DNA of 17,671 nucleotides from JAAYJM01 sp964498585 (GCA_964498585.1 CAZCHH010000066.1:1-17671), one strand, 5' to 3'. Positions 6,711 through 13,843 are shown, numbered from the stretch's first letter. Program-made: numbers and translations. The notes: generated by a model from the sequence alone, not told the origin.

Positions 6711-9700
6711 ATGACTTTATCTGATTTTTCCTTAAGTCGTCCTGTGGGCGCAATTGTAATGAGCATTCTAATCGTAATTTTTGGAGTTGTTGGCTATACA
6801 TTTCTGGGAATAAGGGAATATCCTGCTATTGACCCTCCGATTATAAGCGTAAGCACTTCTTATACTGGTGCAAATCCAGAAATAGTGGAATCCCAAATCA
6901 CAGAACCATTAGAAAAAGCAATTAACGGAATTGAAGGTGTAAAATCAATTTCTTCTGTATCTGCACTCGGAAGCAGCAGAATTACTGTTGAATTTGAGCT
7001 TGGCTCAGATATGGAAAAATCTGCTAATGATGTTAGAGACAAAGTTAGTCAGGCAAACCGGCAATTACCTCAAGACATAGACGCTCCTCCAATAGTTTCC
7101 AAAGCTGATTCTGATACAGACCCTATAATTTTTATGCCGGTCGTTAGCAGTAAAATGACTGTTACAGAACTAAGTGATTATGTAGAAAATGTTTTAGTCG
7201 AAAAAATTCAAACGATTCCCGGGGTTAGTGCTGTTAATATATACGGACAAAAGCGTCCTGCTATGCGGCTTTGGATTGACCCTGCTAAACTGGCTGCCTA
7301 CAATTTAACTGTCCAAGATGTTTATACTGCCCTAAATAAAGAAAATGTTGATTTGCCTGGCGGAAAAGTTCGTGGCAATGAAACTGAACTTACAATAAAG
7401 ACTTTTGGAAGATTAAGCACTGAAGAAGAGTTTAACAATTTAATTGTAAAACAATCTGAAAATAAGATTGTTCGTTTTAGCGACATCGGCGAAGCTGTGA
7501 TTGGTCCTGAAAACGAGGAAACTTCAATTAAAATGAATAATATCATTGGAGTTTCACTTGTAATTATCCCGCTGCCCGGTTCAAACTATGTGGAAATCGC
7601 AGATGAATTTTACAGACGACTTGAAGAAATTAAAAAGAATCTGCCCGATGGAATGGCTATTGATATTGGACGCGACAAGACAAAGTTTATTAAAAAGTCA
7701 ATTGAAGAGGTGCAGGAGACCTTAATCATTGCGATTATTCTGGTTATTCTTATAGTATATCTTTTCTTCAGAAATTGGGTAATTGCCCTGCGTCCCTTGA
7801 TTGATATACCCGTTTCTTTAATAGCAACTTTTTTCATAATGTATTTATTCGGATTTTCAATAAACATTTTGACTATGCTTGCTATCATTCTTGCTACAGG
7901 GCTGGTTGTGGACGATGGAATTGTAGTTACAGAAAATATATTCAAAAAAATTGAATCTGGAATGGATAGACTAACAGCAGCGAGAGAAGGAACAAGGGAA
8001 ATATTCTTTGCTGTAATTTCTACTTCGATTACTCTTTCAATCGTATTTTTGCCTATTGTCTTTCTTCAGGGATTCACTGGACGCCTGTTCCGGGAATTTG
8101 GAATTGTTATTGCTGGTGCTGTTATGGTCTCTGCCTTTGTTTCTCTGTCTTTAACACCAGTTCTAAACGTTTTAATGGGTAAAAAAAGCCATAAAGAATC
8201 AAAATTTTATATGTTCACAGAGCCATTTTTCAATAAAATGGAATTGTATTATAATTCATCTTTACGTTTTTTTACAAATCATAAGTGGCTTGCAATAGCT
8301 ATTCTTTTCGCAAATTTTGGATTAATTTATTTATTTAATTCACTACTTAAATCTGAACTTGCACCACTCGAAGACAGAAGTAATATAAGATGTTCTGTAA
8401 CTGCTCCCGAAGGAACTGATTTTGATAAAACATTGCAGTATATTGACTACTATTGCAACGTTTTAATGGACAGCGTTCCGGAAGCCCGGCTTGTTTACGG
8501 CTTAACTGCTCCCGGCCGAAGTGCTGGTGGAACTACAAATACTGGCTTTATTAATGTTTTTCTTGTAGAACCAGACCAACGAAAACAAAGCCAGCAGCAA
8601 ATTTACGACAGGATTTCGAGAATAATGAAAAATATTCCAGATGCCCGTGTTCTGCCTTCTCAGGAACAAACTATTTCTACCTCTTCATTCGGTTCTCGTC
8701 TCCCAGTTCAGTTTATTCTGCAAAATTTAGATTTTTCCAAAATTGAAATAGATTTGCCGCATTTTATTGAAGAAGCTAGAAAAGATGCTACATTTAGCAA
8801 CGTTGATGTTAATCTTAAATTCAATAAGCCAGAGCTACAGGTTAGTATAAACAGATTGAAATCGACTGATTTGGGGGTAAGTGTCTTAGATATTTCCAAT
8901 ACACTTCAATTAGCAATGAGCGGCAGAAGATTTGGTTATTTCCTGCGAAATGGAAAGCAATATCAGGTAATCGGGCAGGTTGACAGAACAAACAGAGATA
9001 AACCACTTGATTTGACATCGCTTTACGTAAGAAGCGACAAAGGGCAGATGATTCAGCTTAGCAATCTTGTTGATTTAGTTGAAACAAGTTCGCCGCCATC
9101 TCTTTATCACTATAACAGATACAAAGCTGCAACTGTTTCAGCATCGCTAGCACCCGGAAAAACGCTTGGCGAAGGTATTGAAGCAATGCGTGATATCGCA
9201 GAAAGGATTTTAGACGATACTTATAAAACTGATTTAACAGGAGCAAGCCGCGATTTTGCCGAAAGCGGCAGCAATACTATGTTCGCTCTTATTCTTGCGT
9301 TAATTCTTGTTTATCTTATTCTTGCATTCCAGTTTGAAAGCTTCCGCGACCCGTTTATTATTATGATTACTGTTCCTTTTGCGATTGCCGGAGCTTTGCT
9401 GTCATTATGGATGTTTGGGCAGACGATTAACATTTTTTCTCAAATCGGTATGATTATGCTGGTTGGGCTGGTTACAAAAAATGGTATATTAATCGTTGAA
9501 TTTGCTAATCAAAAACAATTAAAGGGATTAGACAAGGTAACTGCATCAATCGAATCTGCTACTGCACGATTAAGACCAATTCTTATGACATCACTTGCAA
9601 CTGCACTCGGAGCATTGCCTATTGCACTTGCTATAGGTTCTGGCGCTCAAAGCAGAATACCAATGGGAATAGTAGTTGTAGGCGGAGTAACATTTTCATT

Positions 9701-9779
9701 AATTCTAACTCTTTACGTTGTTCCAATTTTCTATATATTTTTAGCAAAAGTGAAAAATAAATCAATTATTAATTGTTAA
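6711..9779 (+). CDS. RND efflux pump, HAE1 family (AcrB/MexB-like)
   Basis: Inner-membrane proton-driven multidrug exporter that works as a trimer with a periplasmic adaptor and an outer-membrane channel. The 1022-residue product is full length. TM1 is at about 9-29, TM2-6 at about 335-495, and TM7-12 at about 525-545 and 860-1010, separated by two large periplasmic loops. Proton-relay residues are present: D401-D402 in G-L-V-V-D-D-G-I-V-V-T-E-N and K923 in V-T-K-N-G-I-L-I-V-E-F, matching AcrB D407, D408 and K940. The start M-T-L-S-D-F-S-L-S-R-P-V is typical of the subfamily. Its partner adaptor gene is upstream, separated by inserted palindromes. The last codons (I-I-N-C-stop) run into a GTTAATT-type simple repeat, so the C-terminus may have been set by that repeat. 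Substrate is unknown; the outer-membrane partner must be encoded elsewhere. Confidence 0.96.
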   Translation: MTLSDFSLSRPVGAIVMSILIVIFGVVGYTFLGIREYPAIDPPIISVSTSYTGANPEIVESQITEPLEKAINGIEGVKSISSVSALGSSRITVEFELGSDMEKSANDVRDKVSQANRQLPQDIDAPPIVSKADSDTDPIIFMPVVSSKMTVTELSDYVENVLVEKIQTIPGVSAVNIYGQKRPAMRLWIDPAKLAAYNLTVQDVYTALNKENVDLPGGKVRGNETELTIKTFGRLSTEEEFNNLIVKQSENKIVRFSDIGEAVIGPENEETSIKMNNIIGVSLVIIPLPGSNYVEIADEFYRRLEEIKKNLPDGMAIDIGRDKTKFIKKSIEEVQETLIIAIILVILIVYLFFRNWVIALRPLIDIPVSLIATFFIMYLFGFSINILTMLAIILATGLVVDDGIVVTENIFKKIESGMDRLTAAREGTREIFFAVISTSITLSIVFLPIVFLQGFTGRLFREFGIVIAGAVMVSAFVSLSLTPVLNVLMGKKSHKESKFYMFTEPFFNKMELYYNSSLRFFTNHKWLAIAILFANFGLIYLFNSLLKSELAPLEDRSNIRCSVTAPEGTDFDKTLQYIDYYCNVLMDSVPEARLVYGLTAPGRSAGGTTNTGFINVFLVEPDQRKQSQQQIYDRISRIMKNIPDARVLPSQEQTISTSSFGSRLPVQFILQNLDFSKIEIDLPHFIEEARKDATFSNVDVNLKFNKPELQVSINRLKSTDLGVSVLDISNTLQLAMSGRRFGYFLRNGKQYQVIGQVDRTNRDKPLDLTSLYVRSDKGQMIQLSNLVDLVETSSPPSLYHYNRYKAATVSASLAPGKTLGEGIEAMRDIAERILDDTYKTDLTGASRDFAESGSNTMFALILALILVYLILAFQFESFRDPFIIMITVPFAIAGALLSLWMFGQTINIFSQIGMIMLVGLVTKNGILIVEFANQKQLKGLDKVTASIESATARLRPILMTSLATALGALPIALAIGSGAQSRIPMGIVVVGGVTFSLILTLYVVPIFYIFLAKVKNKSIINC

Positions 9780-9798
9780 TTATTAATTGTTAGTGGTT

Positions 9799-9819
9799 AT
9801 TGAGCATAGTCGAAATGAC
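9799..9819 (-). repeat. 21-bp GTCATTTCGAC element, right copy (inverted)
   Basis: The reverse complement of these bases matches 4830-4850 at 20 of 21 positions. It stands about 20 bases past the stop codon of the pump gene, so the two copies bracket the adaptor and pump genes in inverted orientation. Confidence 0.85.
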
Positions 9820-9857
9820 TATTGTTAAATCGAAAACAAGTATTTAAAATATATATT

Positions 9858-9936
9858 GTCATTCCGAAACGAAGTGAGGAATCTCACGTCATTGCTAACA
9901 CAAAACTTGAGATTCTTCACTTCCTTTTGGAATGAC
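9858..9936. repeat. 29-bp imperfect inverted repeat, GTCATTCC-headed
   Basis: The left arm 9858-9886 starts GTCATTCCGAAACGAAGTGA. The right arm 9908-9936 is its inverted copy with a few mismatches; the spacer is 21 bases. The arms belong to the same GTCATT-headed family as 11378-11456. The stem could form a long hairpin downstream of the pump gene and might protect or terminate its mRNA (inference). Confidence 0.8.
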
Positions 9937-10029
9937 AACGTTTATCAATAATATGCGAAATCATTCTTTTCGGGACAAATCTCCTAACTCCTTTATTTTC
10001 GTTATGGTGGCTGGAGTTCTGAAGTTAAT

Positions 10030-10095
10030 GTCAAACAAGAATGTTTGACCTACTATATTTCCATTGTATTAGTAGAACAAACATCCTTGTTTGTT
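10030..10095. repeat. Inverted pair of small hairpins (REP-like doublet)
   Basis: The left copy, 10030-10053, contains the hairpin TCAAACA-AGAA-TGTTTGA and ends CCTAC. The right copy, 10072-10095, is inverted, starts GTAG and contains ACAAACA-TCCT-TGTTTGT. Aligned in the same orientation, the outer stem pair is T-A in one and A-T in the other, so pairing is kept despite substitution. The spacer is 18 bases. Confidence 0.75.
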
Positions 10096-10140
10096 TTTTT
10101 TCAAATATTTAGACGACAGCACCTAAACATATCAATACAA

Positions 10141-10436
10141 TCTTTTATAGTAGTAATTTTGATTTCTTTCGTAGTGATTTTATCTTTTATAGTAGTAAAT
10201 TTGATTTCTTTTGTAGTGATTTAATCTTTTATAGTAGTAATTTAATTCTTCATCGTAGTGATTAAAACAATCATCGTAGTAATTAATTATTCCATTGTTG
10301 TAATATAATCCATTATTGTAGTAATTTATTTAATCAAAGAAGTAATTATTTTATAAAATATAGTAATATATTTAAATAAAGATTATAATATTTACTAAAA
10401 ATAATCACTACTTTGTTATAAATAATTAATACTTTA
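10141..10436. repeat. 21-bp phased repeat array upstream of the 236-residue gene
   Basis: An eight-base core GTAGTRAT recurs at exactly 21-base steps, starting at 10150, 10171, 10192, 10213, 10234, 10255, 10276, 10297, 10318, 10339 and 10360. The first six units alternate GTAGTAA(T/A) and GTAGTGAT, giving a 42-base higher-order unit (TCTTTTATAG... then GATTTCTTTC...). The core decays toward the gene. Beyond it an inverted copy, AATCACTAC, is at 10403-10411, and its ACTTT end (10410) recurs 21 bases on at 10431. Twenty-one bases is two helical turns, so bound proteins would sit on one face of the DNA. It ends about 36 bases before the putative -7 box. It resembles iterons or a multi-site operator; function is unknown. 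Confidence 0.85.
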
Positions 10437-10471
10437 ATAATATTTATATATATTTTTTATAATAATATTTG

Positions 10472-10479
10472 TATTTTTG
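10472..10479 (+). promoter_or_regulatory. Putative -7 box (TATTTTTG) for the 236-residue gene
   Basis: Exact match to the Bacteroidota TAnnTTTG pattern. No clear TTTG is found 19-21 bases upstream, so the promoter may be weak or activator-dependent. The start would be near 10486, giving a leader of about 26 bases with an AGGA eight bases before the ATG. Confidence 0.45.
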
Positions 10480-10511
10480 TTTTATTTAATATTATATTAT
10501 TAGGAAATAAT

Positions 10512-11222
10512 ATGGATGTAGTAAAAGATAATAATTTTTCAAAGGATACTTTTGGTGTCAGAATAGAAAGATTAATAGCAATAGAGGGAAATATTGCATC
10601 TATACAAGATGAATTGCAGGCGCCGGCTCATATTATTAACTGGTCTTCAAATTGTTGTAGTATTTTTACTAATATACTTGCAACTTCTGATATAGACAGA
10701 AATGAGATTAGTGGAGCGTATTCTATTGCCGACCTGAAAGAAAAGCAAATGCGAAAGGAGTATCAGAATTGCAGGATGCTTGCCAAGTCAATATTCAGGG
10801 AGAAGCCGGTTTATTACAATGATTATGGTTTCAATGAGCCATTTCCTTTGAACGCCAACGACAAATTGTCAAGAGTTAATCTGGTTCTGTCAGTAAATCA
10901 GCGGCATATTGCAGAAGCTGTAACTCCTTTGCTTCCCGTTTTACTAACCCAACGCTTGGAAAACGCAAAAAATGAATATGACGCTGCACTTCAAAACATT
11001 AATTTAGAAAAATCCGAGGCAGAACATTCAAAAGCTGCGTTGCAACAGCTTTTCAATTCCGATACCGCATTGCTTCAGGAATTAAAATCCTGGTGGTATA
11101 TTCGTTTGGGCAAAGATGACCCAAGGATTACATTGATTGGTATGGTAAATCCGAAAAAGCCCGGAGCAAAAAGAAAGCACAAAGTTTCTGCTCCTCAAAC
11201 AGAAAAGAAAGAAATTGAGTGA
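10512..11222 (+). CDS. Uncharacterised 236-residue protein with coiled coil and basic tail
   Basis: No family recognised with confidence. There is no signal peptide and no membrane helix, so the protein is cytoplasmic. The N-terminal half (1-100) is mixed helical with a Cys pair at 48-49. Residues 115-140 form a hydrophobic V-N-L-V-L-S-V-N-Q-R-H-I-A segment. A long charged helix (about 143-180) looks like a coiled coil. It is followed by W194-W195, the motif L-G-K-D-D-P-R-I (199-206) and a basic Lys/Arg tail (215-224). The end layout (aromatic residues, then G-K-x-x-P, then a basic tail) recalls short hypothetical proteins common in Bacteroidota-like genomes, but I cannot name them. The gene stands alone behind the 21-bp phased array with an AGGA ribosome site. 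The basic tail would allow nucleic-acid binding, and binding to the upstream array is a testable guess. Codon use looks like its neighbours. Confidence 0.75.
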   Translation: MDVVKDNNFSKDTFGVRIERLIAIEGNIASIQDELQAPAHIINWSSNCCSIFTNILATSDIDRNEISGAYSIADLKEKQMRKEYQNCRMLAKSIFREKPVYYNDYGFNEPFPLNANDKLSRVNLVLSVNQRHIAEAVTPLLPVLLTQRLENAKNEYDAALQNINLEKSEAEHSKAALQQLFNSDTALLQELKSWWYIRLGKDDPRITLIGMVNPKKPGAKRKHKVSAPQTEKKEIE

Positions 11223-11531
11223 TTTGCTTGGTTGAAAATGATTCCGATTTTTTATCACCATAATAAATTATGGAGATAATCCAATTTCTATAATAACTCA
11301 TAAATAAATTTAGGAGCTATATATTTGCATTTTTATATTATATTTTTTTGTTCGAAATATTTCTCATTACGAACACAGTCATTCTGAAGCGTTGTGAAGA
11401 ATCAAGAAAAATTTCTTTAAACCACTATCCTCTGGATTCTTCGCTCCGCTCAGAATTACCGACAAAAGTAAAGATGTCATTGGTAAACAAAAAAATACAA
11501 GTATTCTTGAGTTACGAAACTAAATTTCAAA
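11223..11531. other. 309-base gap between convergent genes
   Basis: It holds one GTCATTCTGA-headed inverted repeat (11378-11456) and otherwise AT-rich sequence in which I see no gene. A small open frame across 11348-11611 is formed by the repeat and antisense of the lipoprotein gene and is not credible. Confidence 0.6.
11378..11456. repeat. GTCATTCTGA-headed inverted repeat
   Basis: The left arm, 11378-11403, begins GTCATTCTGAAGCGTTGTGA and ends GAATC. The right arm, 11434-11456, is an inverted copy with several mismatches (GGATTCTTCGCTCCGCTCAG...). It is the same family as 9858-9936 and resembles the GTCATTCTGAGC...GAAGAATCT repeats that are frequent in Bacteroidota and related phyla. Confidence 0.75.
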
Positions 11532-12050
11532 TTATTCTTCTGTTAAAGCTTCATAAAGAAAAGTCTCAATTCTTTTTGTGGATTCCGGATAAGTTTCTTT
11601 ATGAATTTTAAAAGAATCAGAAACACAATTTACTGGTAAGTTGTTTTTAAAAAGCCAAAATGTAGGCAGATTTGTTAAATGAATTATTTCATCATAAGGA
11701 TGCGAGGATTTATAATTTGGCATTGAGTAAATTTCATAAGCAGATTCTGAAATCTCAGCTTGATAAATAGATTTTATTAAATATGGAGATAATGAATCGG
11801 CATTTCCACAGGAATAACAAGTTGGAGATAGGAAAAAAACTAATTTATATTTTGATGTGTCGAAATGAGTTTTTATGCTATCCACCATTTCTTCTAACGG
11901 TGCATATTTATCCCAAAAAACATTAAAAGTCTGATAGTAAGGCATTGATTTAAGTTGTGATATAGTAAGTTTTTCAGTTTTATATTCACTTTCACTGTTG
12001 CAGGCAATCAATAAAAGCAAAACTAACGGTATGATTGATAACTTTTTCAT
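11532..12050 (-). CDS. Thioredoxin-fold lipoprotein with CYSC motif
   Basis: A small envelope protein. The N-terminus is a lipoprotein signal (M-K-K-L, hydrophobic 5-15, lipobox L-I-A-C with lipidated C17). The mature part begins Asn-Ser-Glu, so its membrane destination is unclear. A predicted thioredoxin-like core follows: beta strand Y-K-L-V-F-F-L (68-74), then P-T-C78-Y-S-C81, a candidate redox CxxC at the start of a helix, and N-L-P129-T-F-W-L-F (the cis-proline loop and following strand). The spacing of CxxC to cis-Pro (about 50 residues) suits a short thioredoxin domain. The role could be thiol reduction or peptide exchange in the periplasm; low similarity to textbook thioredoxins means function is inferred from motifs only. 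It is transcribed alone with its own promoter at 12090-12121. 172 residues, intact. Confidence 0.72.
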   Translation of the reverse strand: MKKLSIIPLVLLLLIACNSESEYKTEKLTISQLKSMPYYQTFNVFWDKYAPLEEMVDSIKTHFDTSKYKLVFFLSPTCYSCGNADSLSPYLIKSIYQAEISESAYEIYSMPNYKSSHPYDEIIHLTNLPTFWLFKNNLPVNCVSDSFKIHKETYPESTKRIETFLYEALTEE

Positions 12051-12089
12051 TATAAATTTCTCTATAATTCACAATTCTATTAATTAATG

Positions 12090-12121
12090 CAAAAATACTA
12101 AATAAAATTAATACAATGAAA
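12090..12121 (-). promoter_or_regulatory. Bacteroidota-type promoter for the thioredoxin-fold lipoprotein
   Basis: On the minus strand, TTTC (12118-12121), 20 bases, then TATTTTTG (12090-12097), an exact TAnnTTTG. The start point would be near 12083, giving a leader of about 33 bases. No Shine-Dalgarno site is seen. Confidence 0.6.
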
Positions 12122-12198
12122 GAAAATGAATGAATAGAAAAAATACTCCATATTCACATTTATAAATTCAATTTGAAAAGAAGACATATTGAATCCCC

Positions 12199-12232
12199 TA
12201 ATAAAGCAGATGCTTTATTACTACGGAGATGA
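12199..12232 (+). repeat. Hairpin followed by GGAGATGACA
   Basis: A 9-bp perfect stem AATAAAGCA-GA-TGCTTTATT (12200-12219) is followed by five bases and GGAGATGACA. The same layout and length occur at 17614-17647, where the stem carries a swapped base pair. Orientation of the element is arbitrary. Confidence 0.7.
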
Positions 12233-12245
12233 CATAACTAAATGA

Positions 12246-12397
12246 GTCATTCTGACGGATGTCAGAATCTATATTATTATTGTTCAACGCAATTCAATTT
12301 TAACTATTTCATTGAAGCATTTGGGCTTGCTCTAATGTTCCAAGTGAGCAAGCTCACTTGCTTTCCCAAGTTGGATTCTGGCATACGCCAGAATGAC
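12246..12397. repeat. REP-like doublet with two inverted hairpins
   Basis: The left unit (12246-12270) is GTCA followed by TTCTGAC-GGAT-GTCAGAA and TCT. The right unit (12373-12397) is inverted: GGA, then TTCTGGC-ATAC-GCCAGAA, then TGAC. Each unit is a 7-bp hairpin with a 4-base loop. The inner stem pair is A-T in one and G-C in the other, so both bases changed together. A further perfect hairpin, CAAGTGAGC-AA-GCTCACTTG, lies between them at 12341-12360. This is the layout of REP/BIME elements. No RAYT-type transposase is visible here. Confidence 0.78.
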
Positions 12398-12623
12398 AAG
12401 AAAAGATGTCATAGTAACTTATATCTTTTGGACTTATTCTTAGATTGAAAGGAAATCTTCAACATCAAGACAATGAAAGATATTTACGGTTTTCAATCTA
12501 TATACTTGATTTTAAAAGAATGGCATTTTTCACCGTCACTGTTTTCTTCTTTTAAAGATACTATTTTTGGGAATGTAATAAAATTTTTCATAAATTTGTT
12601 TTTTATTTAAATATAAATTTGAA
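12398..12623. other. Upstream region of the radical SAM gene
   Basis: AT-rich, with no gene and no clear palindrome. It carries the promoter at 12566-12598. Confidence 0.5.
12566..12598 (+). promoter_or_regulatory. Bacteroidota-type promoter for the radical SAM gene
   Basis: TTTG at 12566-12569, 21 bases, then TAAATTTG at 12591-12598, an exact TAnnTTTG. The start point would be near 12604, leaving a leader of about 20 bases without a Shine-Dalgarno site. Confidence 0.68.
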
Positions 12624-13715
12624 ATGTATATTGACAAAAGAATTCTAAAGAATCTCATCAGTGAATACAAAACGAGAGTTTCTAAGCCCAAAGCAATTAT
12701 AAAAAATTTACCTAAAAATGTTTTATTAGAACCGATAAATTACTGCAATTTAAGTTGCCCGGTATGCTCTACTACAAGAATTGGAAAAGATATTCAACGC
12801 TTGATGACGCTTGACGAGTATAAAGGAATAATAAATCAATTACCAGCTGAAACTAATGTTTCCTTATATCACTACGGAGAATCATTCCTCCACCCTGACA
12901 TATTTGAGATGATTTCCTTAGCAAAGAAACGGAATTTGAATGTTTATATGCATTCAAATTTGAACATAGACAAATCTATTATACCTAAAATAGCTAAAAG
13001 CGGTATTGATTTGATTTCTGCATCTATTGACGGAGCATCAAAAGAAACTTACGAGAAATTCAGGAAAAAAGGAAATTATGAACTTGCCTGGTCAAATTTT
13101 CTTGAACTTGATAGATTGAAAAAAGAATATAATGCTGATTTTACATTAGCATGGCAGTTTATTGTAAATAAAAACAACGAGCATGAAATGGATAAAGCTG
13201 TTGAAATTCTTAAATCTATGAAATCATCACCAAGAATTAGCTTTATTCCAATGGGTTTTCGCGAGGAAATGCCAGATTATTACCAATTTTCAAAAGAACA
13301 ATTAATGGTTTTATATGCAAAATGGTTGCCTCAAAATAAAGAATACCACAATCCTTATATAAAAAATAATTTAAATCCACCTGTTATTGATAATACAATA
13401 TGCAATTTCCTGTTCGATACAATGCTCATAACAGCAAATGGCGATGTATTGCCTTGTTGCTTTACTTATCAGAAAAAGCATTCATTCGGAAACGCATTTG
13501 AAAATCCACTCATTGAAATATGGAACAATAAAGCATATCAAGATTCAAGAAAATTCTTCTTTGATAAAAGTTTTAATGAATGCAATACCATCTGCGCTCA
13601 ATGCGATAATTTCGTTAGAATTGAAAGCAAGAATATTGTTATTAGAAATTTTTATTTTTTGATTTGGTTGCTTAAAAAAATTAAAAGGAAAACAAAAGAA
13701 GTTGTTAAAGGATAA
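12624..13715 (+). CDS. Radical SAM protein with C-terminal SPASM domain
   Basis: An iron-sulfur enzyme that cleaves S-adenosylmethionine to start radical chemistry. The cluster motif is C41-x3-C45-x2-C48 (in Y-C-N-L-S-C-P-V-C-S), preceded by L-L-E-P-I-N. The AdoMet-binding barrel follows, with Y-H-Y-G-E-S at about 88-93 (the family's G-E motif) and S-I-D-G-A-S at 138-143. The C-terminal part has the SPASM pattern: C260, then G-D-V-L-P-C278-C279, G-N-A-F, the conserved E-I-W-N-N, and C320-x3-C324-x2-C327. Such domains hold extra [4Fe-4S] clusters and occur in enzymes that modify peptides, proteins or sugars. A basic tail with a hydrophobic stretch (about 340-350) may associate with the membrane. 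No precursor peptide gene is visible next to it and no partner enzyme is in the window, so the substrate is unknown. 363 residues, intact, with its own promoter. Confidence 0.92.
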   Translation: MYIDKRILKNLISEYKTRVSKPKAIIKNLPKNVLLEPINYCNLSCPVCSTTRIGKDIQRLMTLDEYKGIINQLPAETNVSLYHYGESFLHPDIFEMISLAKKRNLNVYMHSNLNIDKSIIPKIAKSGIDLISASIDGASKETYEKFRKKGNYELAWSNFLELDRLKKEYNADFTLAWQFIVNKNNEHEMDKAVEILKSMKSSPRISFIPMGFREEMPDYYQFSKEQLMVLYAKWLPQNKEYHNPYIKNNLNPPVIDNTICNFLFDTMLITANGDVLPCCFTYQKKHSFGNAFENPLIEIWNNKAYQDSRKFFFDKSFNECNTICAQCDNFVRIESKNIVIRNFYFLIWLLKKIKRKTKEVVKG

Positions 13716-13810
13716 CCATATACTAGATTAGTATAAGTTCCATTATAAATTATCTTTTTGAAGAAGGTAATGTAAAAGAAGACGTTTACTTCAAATGAAA
13801 TGAACTTTTT

Positions 13811-13843
13811 AGTCATCGAATGACTGCCAGTCATTCGATGACT
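13811..13843. repeat. Perfect 15-bp inverted repeat with 3-base loop
   Basis: AGTCATCGAATGACT (13811-13825), GCC, and its exact reverse complement (13829-13843). Each arm is itself a hairpin (AGTCAT-CGA-ATGACT), so the whole is a double hairpin like the other doublets here. It lies between the convergent radical SAM and 176-residue genes and could block read-through, though it is not followed by a U-tract. A decayed relative is at 4682-4696. Confidence 0.88.

Larger units (their letters stand above)
9780..10140. other. Repeat-rich intergenic region after the pump gene
   Basis: No gene is seen. In order it holds the tail of a GTTAATT/ATTAATT simple repeat that covers the pump stop codon (to about 9791), the inverted 21-bp element (9799-9819), a 29-bp imperfect inverted repeat (9858-9936) and a second inverted hairpin pair (10030-10095). 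Each is listed separately. Confidence 0.7.

Noticed and set aside
5042..9779. Complete tripartite efflux operon
   Set aside because: Only adaptor and pump are present; no TolC-like outer-membrane factor is encoded on either side within the window.
10141..10380. CRISPR array
   Set aside because: Units are 21 bases end to end with no unique spacers between conserved repeats, and no cas genes are near.
10141..11222. Plasmid replication origin with Rep protein
   Set aside because: The spacing resembles iterons, but the 236-residue protein shows no recognisable Rep winged-helix motif and the surroundings are chromosomal-type genes; kept only as an analogy.
11348..11611. Small plus-strand open frame of 87 codons
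   Set aside because: It is formed from a GTCATTCTGA-type repeat and the antisense of the lipoprotein gene, with low-complexity composition and no ribosome site.
12242..12448. Small plus-strand open frame of 68 codons
   Set aside because: It is almost wholly made of the palindromic doublet at 12246-12397, so the open frame is incidental.
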